A DNA stretch of 64,000 bases from CAYQUO01 sp964420835 (lineage in GTDB: Bacteria; Chloroflexota; Anaerolineae; Anaerolineales; Anaerolineaceae), in the NCBI GenBank assembly GCA_964420835.1, contig CAYQUO010000003.1, forward strand, positions 145,977 to 209,976, read 5' to 3'. The notes beneath the pieces were generated by a model, which saw nothing but the letters and a program-made list of their open reading frames with translations, searched no databases and was not told the DNA's origin. Within the stretch, counting starts at the first letter, position 1. Each line of letters begins with the position of its first letter. The position numbers were made by a program, and so were the translations under genes. Positions 17,392-26,285 of this stretch are shown here, piece after piece.

Positions 17392-17415
17392 TCAAATTCA
17401 AATCAAATTCAAATC
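17392..17415. repeat. Short A/T-rich direct repeat in SBP leader
   Basis: Two copies of TCAAATTCAAA-type sequence in tandem, in the leader of the solute-binding gene about 30 bp upstream of its start. Only two copies, so not a larger array. Possibly a regulator or RNA-binding site; no function can be assigned. Confidence 0.4.
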
Positions 17416-17470
17416 GTCATCCCGTTTCACCCTGTATGCATCACCTCCTCAACAGGGAATAATGCGGCTG

Positions 17471-17499
17471 ATTATAAGTCATTTTGCACCATTTGTGGA
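17471..17499 (-). promoter_or_regulatory. Putative promoter of the peptide-binding protein gene
   Basis: On the minus strand TCCACA (17494-17499, 4 of 6 to consensus), 17-bp spacer, TATAAT (17471-17476). Leader of about 100 nt to the ATG at 17364. Confidence 0.5.
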
Positions 17500-17550
17500 T
17501 TGTATTTTCGATATGGCGAAATTTGGCACTGTCAAGCCAAAACCAGTGGA

Positions 17551-17559
17551 TGGTATACT
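17551..17559 (+). promoter_or_regulatory. Extended -10 promoter of the PAP2 gene
   Basis: TGG followed by TATACT (17554-17559), an extended -10 element. The upstream CTGTCA at 17529 is a weak -35 at 19-bp spacing. Predicted start near 17566, about 60 nt before the ATG. Confidence 0.45.
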
Positions 17560-17624
17560 CTCATTTATTGTGGAACATTGAACCACCCGATCAATAACCC
17601 TGATCGGGAAGATCGTGAGGATGA

Positions 17625-18170
17625 ATGCTTAACGAAATCATGCGCCTGGACAACCACTGGACGGCCGCCCTCCGGCTGCCGGCGTCCGCCGGGTTTGCCC
17701 GGGCGTTGGCCGGTTTCCTTGCGCACACCGGGGATTCCTGGTACTGGCTGGCTGCCCTGGGGCTTCTATGGCTGTTTGGTGGCGCCACCTGGCACAACGC
17801 CGCCGCCTTCATGGCCATATGTGTTGTGGTGCTGGCAATCCTGGTGCTTTCGATCAAGTTCGTCATCCGGCGCCAACGCCCCCCGGGTGAATGGGGCGAG
17901 ATCTACCGCAGCACAGACCCACATTCCTTTCCATCCGGCCATGCCACCCGGGCGGGATTATTGATCGTGCTCGCCTGGTCTCTGCTTCCAGGCGCCTTTG
18001 CCATCATCCTGACCCTTTGGGCACCGCTCATGGCGCTTTCGCGTGTCGCCATGGGAGTGCATTACCTTTCGGATATTCTTGCCGGTTTTCTCCTGGGTAT
18101 CCTGTCCGCCTTGCTCCTGCTTTTCCTTCAACCGCAGGTGATAATGCTCCTGCCTTTTTTATTTTACTGA
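17625..18170 (+). CDS. PAP2-family membrane phosphatase
   Basis: 181-residue polytopic protein of the type 2 phosphatidic acid phosphatase family. The three-part signature is complete: KFVIRRQRP near residue 77, SFPSGHATRAG near 102 and SRVAMGVHYLSDILAG near 139, giving the catalytic histidines of the PAP2 fold. Five to six membrane segments. Substrates in this family include phosphatidic acid, phosphatidylglycerol phosphate and undecaprenyl diphosphate; the sequence does not distinguish them. GTGAGG precedes the start. Convergent with valS, 41 bp apart, with no clear terminator between. Confidence 0.88.
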   Translation: MLNEIMRLDNHWTAALRLPASAGFARALAGFLAHTGDSWYWLAALGLLWLFGGATWHNAAAFMAICVVVLAILVLSIKFVIRRQRPPGEWGEIYRSTDPHSFPSGHATRAGLLIVLAWSLLPGAFAIILTLWAPLMALSRVAMGVHYLSDILAGFLLGILSALLLLFLQPQVIMLLPFLFY

Positions 18171-18211
18171 TTCCAACCCATCGTTTCAGAAAATCCGGCA
18201 AGCCTCACCCA

Positions 18212-20914
18212 TCAACCCAGGGCTGCGATCTGTTCGTTCAACTTCTCCAGAGACCGGATGTAGGTTTCCAGTTTTTCCCGTTCCTTGGCAACAATTGCAG
18301 CCGGTGCCCTTTGTGCAAAGGGCGATTCAAGCAGCGTCTTTAACCTGTCAATCTCTTTCTGAAGTTCGGCGGCTTCCGTTCGCAGGCGCTTTTTCTCAAC
18401 CTGCTCATCCACCAGGCCGGCCAGTGGCAGGTACACCTCCACACCGGATACCACCAGCGAAGCGGCGCCTGCCGGTTTCTCTTCCAGCCCGGGCGTAATG
18501 GTCATCTGCTTCGGATCCAGGTGCGCCAGTGCGGCTATTACTTCTCCTTGAGAAACCAGGAGTTCCAAGTTGGCACCTGCAGCGATCAAAGCGGGAATGC
18601 GTCTTCCGGGTGGAACCTTTTTCTCTGCCCTCAGGTTGCGTATTGCCCGCACGATCTCCTGTACAAGTTCAAACTCACTCCGTGTTCTCTCCTCCCAGCC
18701 CTCCTGGTTCTTCGGCTCCGGCCAGCGGGCGATGATCAGAGCTTCCTCCCATCCGTCTTTCGGGCCAAAACCAGCCGGGTGGGATTGGCAAGCCCACTTG
18801 ATTTGACCCCACAGTTCTTCCGTGACGAATGGAGTGAACGGGTGGAGCAGGCGCAGGCAGGCATCCAGCACGCGCACCAGGGTGCTGGCCGTGTAATATG
18901 CCCGGTCGCCGCCTTTGGCCAGTTGCAGCTTGGCAATTTCCACGTACCAATCGGCAAACCCGCCCCAAAAGAAATCGTATATCTGGCGGCCGGCTTCACC
19001 GTATTGGTGGTTCTCAAAAAGGCGATTCACCTCCATTACAAGTTCCCGCAACCTGGCCCATATCCAGGAATCCGCCAGTGTCCAGGCGGGTTCCTTTTCC
19101 GCCCGGGCCGGAGCGCTCTCCAGGGCTCCCAGCACAAACCGTCCGGCGTTCCACACCTTGTTGGCAAAATTGCGATTTGCCTCCACCTTTTCCACGCTCA
19201 GGTGCATGTCATTCCCCGGTGTTGAGCCGACCAAAAGTGTGAATCGCAGGGCATCCGTTCCCATCTGGTCCATCACCCCCAACGGGTCGATCACATTGCC
19301 CTTGCTCTTGCTCATCTTTTCCCCGTGCTCGACCCGGATCAACCCGTGCAGGTAAACAGTGTGGAAGGGAACCTGCCCGGTGAACTCCAAGCCGGCCAGG
19401 ATCATCCGGGCCACCCAGAAGAACAAGATGTCGTAACCCGTCTCCAGGATCGATGTCGGATAGAAATACCGCAGGTCAGCCGTATCTTCCGGCCAGCCAA
19501 GGGTCGAGAACGGCCAAAGCCCGGATGAGAACCAGGTGTCGAGCACATCCGGATCCTGGTGCAGGCTGCTCTTGCCACATTTCGGGCAGGCCACCGGATC
19601 AGTGCGCGAGGCCCACATTTCGCCGCAGGAATCGCAATACCAAACCGGTATGCGGTGCCCCCACCACAACTGCCGGCTGATGCACCAGTCCTGGATGTTT
19701 TCCAGCCAATTGAAGTACACTTTTGTGAACCGCTCCGGGACAATGCGGATCCGCCCATCACGCACGGCAGCCAGCGCCTTTTCCGCCAGGGGCTGGATGC
19801 GCACGAACCACTGGGTGGAGACCATTGGCTCTACGATCTCCCCGCCGCGCTGTGAGCGGGGCACATTCAGGGTGTATGGCTGTTCCCGGATGGTCAAACC
19901 AGCCTCCTTCATGTCCGCCCAAATTTGCTTGCGGCATTCGTACCGGTCCAACCCGGCATAAGGGCCCCCGTTGGCATTGATGCGCGCCGATTCATCCAGC
20001 ACACTGATGATCTCCAGGCCGTGTTCCTGGCCGATCCGATAGTCGTTCGGATCGTGCCCGGGGGTGATCTTCAGCGCCCCGGTTCCAAATTCCCGGTCCA
20101 CGTAACTGTCAGCGATCACCGGGATGACCCTGCCCAGGATCGGCACAACAGCCTTGCGGCCGATAAATTTTTTGTAGCGCTCATCCTCCGGGTGCACCGC
20201 CACAGCCGTATCCCCCAGGATGGTTTCAGGCCGCACGGTTGCCACCGGGATGTATTCCTTTGACCCCTCGAGCATGTACTTGAAATAATACAGCGTGCCG
20301 GGTTCCTCGCTATACTCCACTTCCAGGTCGCTGACGGCCGTCTTCAGCCCGGGAGACCAGTTGATCAGCCGGGGTCCGCGATAGATCAGTCCTTTCTCAA
20401 ACAACCTCACGAACGCCTCGCGCACAGCCTTTGAAAGGCCTTCATCCAGCGTGAAGCGGGTGCGCTCCCAGTCACAAGAGGCTCCCAGGCGCCGGATCTG
20501 GTTGAAGATGATCCCGCCATACTTGTCCCGCCACTCCCAGGTTCGCCTCAGAAACTCCTCCCGTCCCACCTCCTCCCGGCTGGTGCCCTCCTGTTTCAAC
20601 ATTCGTTCAACCTGCAGTTGGGTGGCAATGCCGGCGTGGTCTGCCCCGGGCACCCACAAGGTCGGTTGACCTTTCATCCGGTGATAACGGATCATCAGGT
20701 CTTCCATGGATACGAACATGGCGTGGCCCAGGTGCAGTTCGCCGGTGATGTTGGGTGGCGGGATCGATATCACAAATGGTTTAATGGCCGGGTCGAACCC
20801 CGGCCGGTTGGGATCATTCCAGGGTTTAAAGTAACCGCTTTTTTCCCACCATTCATAAAGGCGTTTTTCTGTGGACGCAAAATCGTACTTCCTGGCAAGA
20901 ATTGGTTCAGCCAT
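18212..20914 (-). CDS. valS: Valyl-tRNA synthetase
   Basis: 900-residue class I aminoacyl-tRNA synthetase that charges tRNA-Val. The start at 20914 is set by AAGGAGAAAGAC upstream and by the MAEPILARKYD opening; the frame extends further but into the T-box leader. HIGH-type motif appears as ITGELHLGHAMF and the second signature as GEKMSKSKGNV. The connective editing domain lies between them with TVRPETILGDTAVAV, and the CxxC..CxxC zinc element is around WYCDSCGEMW. The C terminus is the usual coiled-coil arm (KKRLRTEAAELQKEIDRLK). Expression is controlled by the T-box upstream. Confidence 0.97.
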   Translation of the reverse strand: MAEPILARKYDFASTEKRLYEWWEKSGYFKPWNDPNRPGFDPAIKPFVISIPPPNITGELHLGHAMFVSMEDLMIRYHRMKGQPTLWVPGADHAGIATQLQVERMLKQEGTSREEVGREEFLRRTWEWRDKYGGIIFNQIRRLGASCDWERTRFTLDEGLSKAVREAFVRLFEKGLIYRGPRLINWSPGLKTAVSDLEVEYSEEPGTLYYFKYMLEGSKEYIPVATVRPETILGDTAVAVHPEDERYKKFIGRKAVVPILGRVIPVIADSYVDREFGTGALKITPGHDPNDYRIGQEHGLEIISVLDESARINANGGPYAGLDRYECRKQIWADMKEAGLTIREQPYTLNVPRSQRGGEIVEPMVSTQWFVRIQPLAEKALAAVRDGRIRIVPERFTKVYFNWLENIQDWCISRQLWWGHRIPVWYCDSCGEMWASRTDPVACPKCGKSSLHQDPDVLDTWFSSGLWPFSTLGWPEDTADLRYFYPTSILETGYDILFFWVARMILAGLEFTGQVPFHTVYLHGLIRVEHGEKMSKSKGNVIDPLGVMDQMGTDALRFTLLVGSTPGNDMHLSVEKVEANRNFANKVWNAGRFVLGALESAPARAEKEPAWTLADSWIWARLRELVMEVNRLFENHQYGEAGRQIYDFFWGGFADWYVEIAKLQLAKGGDRAYYTASTLVRVLDACLRLLHPFTPFVTEELWGQIKWACQSHPAGFGPKDGWEEALIIARWPEPKNQEGWEERTRSEFELVQEIVRAIRNLRAEKKVPPGRRIPALIAAGANLELLVSQGEVIAALAHLDPKQMTITPGLEEKPAGAASLVVSGVEVYLPLAGLVDEQVEKKRLRTEAAELQKEIDRLKTLLESPFAQRAPAAIVAKEREKLETYIRSLEKLNEQIAALG

Positions 20915-20969
20915 GTCTTTCTCCTTCGACTCCAGCCGCCGGTTCGCACACGCATTAACCGGTTGAATT

Positions 20970-21250
20970 AAACAAAAGCCGCCCATCGTCCCTGAGGACG
21001 AAAGGGCGCTCCTTCCGCGGTACCACCTCAATTTACCGGATTGAACCGGTACCCTCTGCCTGGACCCTCTCCAGGCTGCAGCGTTATCGGGCTTGCCCGT
21101 GCCGTTCTACTATTCCTGGATGGAAGTTCTTCGGCAACCTGCCCAGGCGACTTCAGGCTGGCGTTGCTCCGGGGAGGCTTTCAACCATTCACCTCCGTCT
21201 CTGTCGGCCGCCGGTCCCTACTCCTCCTGATGAGTTTTATGCAATTGTAA
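20970..21250 (-). promoter_or_regulatory. T-box riboswitch upstream of valS
   Basis: On the minus strand the leader has the 14-nt T-box core AGGTGGTACCGCGG (21015-21028). Next comes a terminator hairpin (20981-21007; GCCCTTTCGTCC paired with GGACGATGGGC) and a TTTTGTTT tract. Upstream are stem I features: AGTAGGGA near the base, an AGAGA stretch and a GGTG..AAAGCCTCC distal part. A candidate specifier GTC (Val) follows TGAA at 21149-21151, consistent with control by uncharged tRNA-Val. Uncharged tRNA would pair with the T-box and stabilise the antiterminator. The T-box and terminator are clear; the specifier position is inference. Confidence 0.93.
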
Positions 21251-21322
21251 GGCGATTATACAAAAGAACGACCGGCATGTCAATTAATAAACAGGCCTTG
21301 CCTGCATACGGTCCTGTACGGA

Positions 21323-22030
21323 TCACAGCCCCAGGTAGGCCTTCTTGATATGTTCGCTTTTCTTTAAGGAATGGCTGTCTCCCTCCAAAATAAAATGCCC
21401 GTTCTCAAGCACGTAACCTCGGTCGGCGAGTTCCAGGGCGTACCCGGTGTTTTGCTCAACCAGCAGCACAGTCAGGCCCATTTCCTTTCGCAGCAGGCGA
21501 ATTTTGTCGAAGATCTCGTCAACCAATAAAGGAGCCAGCCCCAGGGAAGGCTCGTCAAGCATGATCAATTTGGGGCGGGAAACCAGCCCCCTGGCCAACG
21601 CCAGCATTTGCCGTTCCCCTCCGCTGAGGGTTCTCCCCAACTGGGAACTGCGCTCTTTTAATCTTGGAAAGATCTCGTAAATCTCATCCAATACCCCGGT
21701 ATTAAGTACCTGGCGGTTGCTAAAGGCACCCATCAGCAGGTTGTCCAACACCGTCATATTCGCGAAAGGCCTGCCCCCCTCCGGAACATACACCGCACCC
21801 GACTTGACAATGGAATCGGCCCCTAGGTGGGTGATGTCCTTTCCCAGGAACTCGATCGATCCCGAGGTTGGTTTCATCAGGCCGCTGATCGTTTTTAACA
21901 GGGTGCTTTTCCCGGCTCCGTTCGGCCCGATGATGGCAACCGTTTCCCCTTCATTGACATGAAAAGTAATGTTATGAAGGACTGGCACATTGCCGTATCC
22001 TGCGTTGATTCCGGTGACTTTAATGAACAT
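21323..22030 (-). CDS. livF: Branched-chain amino-acid ABC transporter ATPase LivF
   Basis: 235-residue ATPase. The start at 22030 (MFIKVTGINAGYGNVPVLHNI) matches the family N terminus and has GAGGGCGG upstream. Walker A is GPNGAGKSTLL, the signature is LSGGERQMLALARGL and Walker B is LIMLDEPSLGLAP. The LivF-specific C-terminal stretch (LLVEQNTGYALELADRGYVLENG) is present. It pairs with LivG as the two ATPase subunits of the Liv importer. The start codon overlaps the livG stop by 11 bp. Last gene of the livJHMGF operon. Confidence 0.95.
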   Translation of the reverse strand: MFIKVTGINAGYGNVPVLHNITFHVNEGETVAIIGPNGAGKSTLLKTISGLMKPTSGSIEFLGKDITHLGADSIVKSGAVYVPEGGRPFANMTVLDNLLMGAFSNRQVLNTGVLDEIYEIFPRLKERSSQLGRTLSGGERQMLALARGLVSRPKLIMLDEPSLGLAPLLVDEIFDKIRLLRKEMGLTVLLVEQNTGYALELADRGYVLENGHFILEGDSHSLKKSEHIKKAYLGL

Positions 22031-22757
22031 ATGCCGCCCTCTTTCCCAGATAGGCTTCAATCACGTCGGGGTTTGAACTGACCTCTTTCGGTGTTCCGGA
22101 TGCGATCAACTCCCCGTGATCCAGCACGAAGATCCGCTCACAGACACCCATCACCATTTGCATCACGTGCTCCACAATGCACAGGGTAACCTTTTGCTCG
22201 GCATTTAATCGTCGCAGGATATCCATCAGGCTGGCCAATTCAGTGGCGTTCAATCCCGCCCCCGCCTCGTCCAGGAGCAGGAGTTCCGGGTCGGTTGCCA
22301 TGGCGCGGGCCAGCTCGATCCTTCTCAGTGTCGCCAGCCCGAGGTCACCGCATTTCCGGTCGCGCAGTTCGCTCAGTTCAGTATAAGCCAGGACCTTGTC
22401 CACCTGGGCATCGACCGTCTTTTCAGAATGCCGATTGTACCCACCCACCCGCACCGCCTCAGCCACGGTCATGTGTGCAAAGGCCTTTGTAACCTGGAAG
22501 GTGCGCGACATCCCGAGCCGGCAGATGCGGTGCGGCAACCAGCCGGTGATGTCTTCATTTTTAAAATGGATCCTGCCTGAGGTCGGGCGTTCCAGCCCGG
22601 TCAGGGCGTTAAAAAAGGTCGTTTTTCCGGCACCGTTTGGCCCGATCAGTCCAACGATCTCCCCCCGCAAGATCTCCATGCTGACCCTGTTGTTGGCCAG
22701 CAGGCTCCCGAACTGAACAGTGACCTCATGTGCCTGGAGTATCGGCTTGTTTTCCAT
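22020..22757 (-). CDS. livG: Branched-chain amino-acid ABC transporter ATPase LivG
   Basis: 245-residue ATPase from ATG 22757 (MENKPILQAHEVTVQFG; GAGGG upstream). Walker A is GPNGAGKTTFFN and Walker B is LLLLDEAGAGLNATE. The signature region reads LGLATLRRIELARAMAT in place of the strict LSGGQ, which is common in LivG. The C terminus carries the LivG hallmark VEHVMQMVMGVCERIFVLDHG. It overlaps livM by 32 bp and livF by 11 bp, indicating tight translational coupling. Confidence 0.93.
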   Translation of the reverse strand: MENKPILQAHEVTVQFGSLLANNRVSMEILRGEIVGLIGPNGAGKTTFFNALTGLERPTSGRIHFKNEDITGWLPHRICRLGMSRTFQVTKAFAHMTVAEAVRVGGYNRHSEKTVDAQVDKVLAYTELSELRDRKCGDLGLATLRRIELARAMATDPELLLLDEAGAGLNATELASLMDILRRLNAEQKVTLCIVEHVMQMVMGVCERIFVLDHGELIASGTPKEVSSNPDVIEAYLGKRAAYVH

Positions 22758-23757
22758 GGTTTCCCTCGGGATAGAATCGGGCTCGAATTTTCGCATAACC
22801 GTCCTGCAGGATGGCGGCAATCCCGCGCGGGCTGAACAAGGCCACCAGGATCAGCACGGTGGCATAAACCACCATGTACAAACCCTCCAGGCCGCCGCCC
22901 AGTTGTGCCCGCAGCAGTTCACGAACACTGACCAGTAGGATGGAGCCAAGCATGGGGCCAAAGGTAATGCCCATGCCTCCAACAATGCCCAGGATGGCAA
23001 CCTCGGTGCTCTGGGTTCCATTAAAAGCCTTGGGGGCCAGGTTTCCCTTGATACAAACATCAATACCGCCCACCAGCCCCACCAGGAAGGCGTAAATTAA
23101 TAACGCCTTGATCTTGCTGGCACGGGCATCCACGCCCAGCACTTCTGCTGCATCCTCATCTTCCGAGAGTGCCAGCAGGGAATACCCCAGTTTTGTCCGC
23201 CTGACCCAGTAATTCACCAGCAATCCAATAATGAGCATCCCAAGCATGATGTAATAGAACGGCTGGTAGGTGCTGAATCGAAGGTGATAAAAAGACCAGT
23301 TGTGGTATGGCAACAAGCGTTCCGTTGGGCCGCCAACCTCATCCCACATGGTGAATGCCACTCTTAGCACCTCTACGAGCGCGGCAGAGGAAAGCGCATA
23401 CCAGACCTCGCGCACTTTAAAACGGAAGAACGGGATGCCAACGACAAGTGCCAATACCATGGCGATCAGCCCGCCGAGGAACATCCCGATCCAGGGCGAT
23501 ATGTTCCAGCGCAACAACAGGGTGCCGACCGTGAAGGAGCCGATGCCCAGGTAGGCGCCGGCCGAAAGGTCAAGCTGCCCGCCCATGCCTCCGATTACAT
23601 TCCAGGCGGTGGCCAGCGTGGCGTAGAGAAGCACATTGGTGGACAGCAGGATGGCATAGTTGTTGCCCCGGGTCAACACCGGCGCCAACAGGGCTAACAC
23701 AACGAAGGCGAACAGGAGGAGGCTTTTAATGTTGAAGACTTTCTTGAGGTTCATCAT
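22726..23757 (-). CDS. livM: Branched-chain amino-acid ABC transporter permease LivM
   Basis: About 343 residues from the ATGATG at 23757/23754, preceded by GGGAGGAA; upstream in-frame codons lie inside livH. Polytopic permease with the LivM core: NVLLYATLATAWNVIGGMGGQLDLSAGAYLGIG, then SEDEDAAEVLGVDARASKIKALLIYAFLVGLVGGI (the ATPase-contact loop and next helix) and the GGMGITFGPMLGS segment. Forms the channel with LivH. Confidence 0.94.
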   Translation of the reverse strand: MMNLKKVFNIKSLLLFAFVVLALLAPVLTRGNNYAILLSTNVLLYATLATAWNVIGGMGGQLDLSAGAYLGIGSFTVGTLLLRWNISPWIGMFLGGLIAMVLALVVGIPFFRFKVREVWYALSSAALVEVLRVAFTMWDEVGGPTERLLPYHNWSFYHLRFSTYQPFYYIMLGMLIIGLLVNYWVRRTKLGYSLLALSEDEDAAEVLGVDARASKIKALLIYAFLVGLVGGIDVCIKGNLAPKAFNGTQSTEVAILGIVGGMGITFGPMLGSILLVSVRELLRAQLGGGLEGLYMVVYATVLILVALFSPRGIAAILQDGYAKIRARFYPEGNHGKQADTPGT

Positions 23758-24617
23758 TTCCTCCCGAACAATCCCCGCGGTCTCACCCACAAGACCAGGA
23801 TGAACAACAGGTAAATCGTCAGCAGCCGGGCCCGGGGATCCCAAAATGCCATGGTGAACGATTCCGCCCAGCCGATCAGAACCCCGGAGAGGATCACCCC
23901 CAGGGTTGAACCCAGGCCGGCGAAAGCCAGGACCACGTAACTGAGCAACCCAAAACTGATGCCCATCACCGGGCTCACCTGCTGGAAGGTCATCAGAAGA
24001 CCTCCGGCAATGGCAGTCAGCGCCGTTCCCAGGCCAAACGCCAAGGCATACGTGCGCTGGTAGTTCACTCCCACCAGGGAGGAGACGTCCAGGTCATCCG
24101 AGGCGGCTCGAATGGCCCGCCCGGCCCAGGTTTTCTGCAAGAAAAGCGCAACCGCACCTATTACCAGCAGGCTGACGATGGCCGCAACCAGGCGCGAGTT
24201 GAGCACAGTAATATTCCCAACCAGGAAACTACCCTGGAGGATGGAGGATTTTAACGCTTTCGGTTGGGCCTGGAACAGGACCTGCGCCGATGCCCGGAGC
24301 AGGTATTGCAGGCCCACGGTGGCCGCGATCTGGACGACATAACTGTGCCGAAGCGTCCGCCGAATGATCAGGTGATAAATAATATAGCCGATAAGGAATA
24401 ATAACGGAAACGTGATCAAGGGCGTGGCAACCGCATCCCATCCGAGCAATGTGGCCATCCAAAAAACGGCATACATGGAAACCATCACAAAGTCCCCATG
24501 GGCGAAATTGACCACGTTCATTACCCCAAACACCAGCGCCAGGCCAAGGGTGATCAGGGCATAGATAAACCCCATCATCGCCCCGTCCACCAGGCTTTGC
24601 AAGGTGGTTTGCATCAT
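23754..24617 (-). CDS. livH: Branched-chain amino-acid ABC transporter permease LivH
   Basis: 287-residue permease with the typical LivH opening: LVDGAMMGFIYALITLGLALVFGVMNVVNFAHGDFVMV. Seven to eight membrane segments follow, and the coupling loop RAIRAASDDLDVSSLVGVNYQRTYALAFGLG. It ends in the basic WVRPRGLFGRK tail common in the family. The stop overlaps the livM start (ATGA). Separated from livJ by 76 bp carrying a strong GC hairpin. Confidence 0.95.
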   Translation of the reverse strand: MMQTTLQSLVDGAMMGFIYALITLGLALVFGVMNVVNFAHGDFVMVSMYAVFWMATLLGWDAVATPLITFPLLFLIGYIIYHLIIRRTLRHSYVVQIAATVGLQYLLRASAQVLFQAQPKALKSSILQGSFLVGNITVLNSRLVAAIVSLLVIGAVALFLQKTWAGRAIRAASDDLDVSSLVGVNYQRTYALAFGLGTALTAIAGGLLMTFQQVSPVMGISFGLLSYVVLAFAGLGSTLGVILSGVLIGWAESFTMAFWDPRARLLTIYLLFILVLWVRPRGLFGRK

Positions 24618-24651
24618 GTTTGTTTCAACGCCTCCAAAAATAAATAAACAT

Positions 24652-24677
24652 CCTCCCCCCTCAGGGGAGGGGGGAGG
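24652..24677 (-). terminator. GC-rich hairpin between livJ and livHMGF (attenuator-like)
   Basis: Perfect 11-bp stem CCTCCCCCCTC / GAGGGGGGAGG with a 4-nt loop. On the minus strand it is followed by ATGTTTATTTATTTTT, a fair U-rich stretch. It lies just after the livJ stop and can act as a partial terminator, so that livJ message exceeds that of the permease and ATPase genes. Confidence 0.7.
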
Positions 24678-24693
24678 TTGCGCTCTTCAAGGA

Positions 24694-26037
24694 TTAACGG
24701 TTGGTTTTCGGGTTGGGAAATACTGCCTCTACCTGGGCATCCTCGAAGGGGTAAACAACCTTGGGTTCGCCATTCTGAACCTGCAGAACGATCGCTTTTG
24801 CGTCCGGGTTGTCACCCTTGCCGTCAAACTTAATATGGGACGCCGGGTAGGTCTCGATCGCCGGTCCTTCGGTCAGGTCAAGCGCCAGGAATGCAGCGCG
24901 CAGGTTGTCCGGATTCAGCGGGTTGTCCGGGAACATGGAACCGGACAATTCCAGGGCCTCCTTCAGGATCATCATGCCGTAGTAGTTCATCCCGGCTCCC
25001 TCGGTGGGGATGTATCCCTTCAAGGCTTTGAAATCTTCGATGAATTTCCTGTTGGTGGGCGTATCTTTGCCGGGGCTGTAACTGTAGGTGTTCGAATAGC
25101 CCTCTGCAAGTTCTCCAAGCGATTCAATGGATTGCGGATCCGTGTACCCGCAGGCGCCCATGCCGGCGATGTAGGTGGGGATCTTCTTGGCATCCGAAAA
25201 GGCTTTTCCAAAGACGATCGCATCGTTGAAGTAAGGGCAATGAACCACGAAATCTGCATTCGAGTTCCAGATCTCGTTCACGATCGTGGAGGCATCCGTG
25301 ATGTCGTAAGGGTATTCCTTTTGGTAAACGGTCGTCAGCCCCTGGTTGATGGCCTCGTTCAGGGCCCCAAAAGAGTTGCTGCGGCCGAAGGCGGAATCCT
25401 CGTTGATGATGGCAATCGTCTTGAGTTCCTTGTTGTGCTTTTTTGCCACCTCCACCACATAAGCCACTGCCGTGGCGCCGTGGGCTCCCGCCTTGGGGGC
25501 GGGCCGGAACAGGTATTGACGACCCTGCTCGGTTATGTCGTCAACGAGGGCATCCGCAACAAGGATCACCTTTTCGCGGTCCGTCACCTCAGAAGCGGCA
25601 GCCGTCAGACGGCTGATGTACAACCCCAGGATCGCCACGGGATGGTGCTTGCTGATGATCGATTCAGCCCCCAGGCGCGCGGAATCGGCATCCTCGCCCG
25701 CATCTTCGGCGACAAGTTTGATCTTCTTGCCACCGATTGAGGCAATGCCGCCTCCATCGTTAATATGCTTGGCGGCGATCTCAATGCCCACTTTGGCTTC
25801 TTCGCCGAATACGGCATGAGCCCCCGTGAGCGGCTCCAGGATGCCGACGACGATCTCATCCGGTATTTCAACTTTTTCAGGGGCGGCCGTCACCTGAACA
25901 ACTTGTGGTTCGCCCTCAACAATCCGGGTGACCTCGACGATTTGTGGGGCGGTAGGTGCAGGAGCGCACGAGGAAAGGACCATTGCGCTTACGATTAAGA
26001 CGAAAATCAATACTGGCAGAATACGTGACTTGTACAT
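24694..26037 (-). CDS. livJ: Branched-chain amino-acid type substrate-binding lipoprotein (LivJ-like)
   Basis: 447-residue lipoprotein; GGAGG selects ATG 26037 (MYKSRILPVL). Signal and lipobox LSSC, then an acidic/valine-rich linker. The periplasmic-binding-protein type I (Leu/Ile/Val) fold begins at IVVGILEPLTGAHAVFGEEAKVGIEIAAKHINDGGG. Other family blocks are VAILGLYISRLTAAASEVTDREKVILVAD and TIAIINEDSAFGRSNS. First gene of the livJHMGF operon, downstream of a TTGACT-16-TATAAT promoter. The bound substrate could be a branched-chain amino acid or a related small molecule; the sequence does not fix it. Confidence 0.93.
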   Translation of the reverse strand: MYKSRILPVLIFVLIVSAMVLSSCAPAPTAPQIVEVTRIVEGEPQVVQVTAAPEKVEIPDEIVVGILEPLTGAHAVFGEEAKVGIEIAAKHINDGGGIASIGGKKIKLVAEDAGEDADSARLGAESIISKHHPVAILGLYISRLTAAASEVTDREKVILVADALVDDITEQGRQYLFRPAPKAGAHGATAVAYVVEVAKKHNKELKTIAIINEDSAFGRSNSFGALNEAINQGLTTVYQKEYPYDITDASTIVNEIWNSNADFVVHCPYFNDAIVFGKAFSDAKKIPTYIAGMGACGYTDPQSIESLGELAEGYSNTYSYSPGKDTPTNRKFIEDFKALKGYIPTEGAGMNYYGMMILKEALELSGSMFPDNPLNPDNLRAAFLALDLTEGPAIETYPASHIKFDGKGDNPDAKAIVLQVQNGEPKVVYPFEDAQVEAVFPNPKTNR

Positions 26038-26248
26038 TGACTCCTCCATATTGAATTATTGGATCATTAATCGAATGACAGGTGCTTAGGAAATATTCCC
26101 CGAAGACATCACCTCCTTCCCACGATCCAAAACAACCGGTAAATATCAGGAACGAACCATCAGGATGATGAGTGAAAATCGAGCCAACCAGAAAAGGTCA
26201 TTTAAAAAAAGAAATTGTAAATTGCAGCAGAGAAGAAGGAAGCGACCA

Positions 26249-26269
26249 GCGTTCCACCTATTGGAACGC
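26249..26269. promoter_or_regulatory. Inverted repeat near the livJ transcription start (operator candidate)
   Basis: Perfect 8-bp arms GCGTTCCA and TGGAACGC around a 5-nt centre. It lies about 17 bp downstream of the livJ -10 box, just after the predicted start, in the spacer between divergent livJ and the ECF sigma gene. A dimeric repressor could block here; a leader RNA hairpin is the alternative. Confidence 0.5.
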
Positions 26270-26285
26270 ATTTTCATGTAATAAT

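Noticed and set aside
17392..17415. Direct repeats as a CRISPR or iteron candidate
   Set aside because: Only two A/T-rich copies without spacers or neighbouring cas or rep genes.
20914..21031. N-terminal extension of ValS by 39 residues
   Set aside because: The extension would be translated from the T-box terminator region; the ribosome site and family start are at 20914.
21031..21060. GGTTCAATCC-like sequence resembling a tRNA T-arm
   Set aside because: It is part of the valS T-box leader; no acceptor or anticodon arms at tRNA spacing.
24604..25740. 378-codon open frame on the plus strand
   Set aside because: Lies antisense within livJ, whose family match is full length; typical GC-rich shadow.
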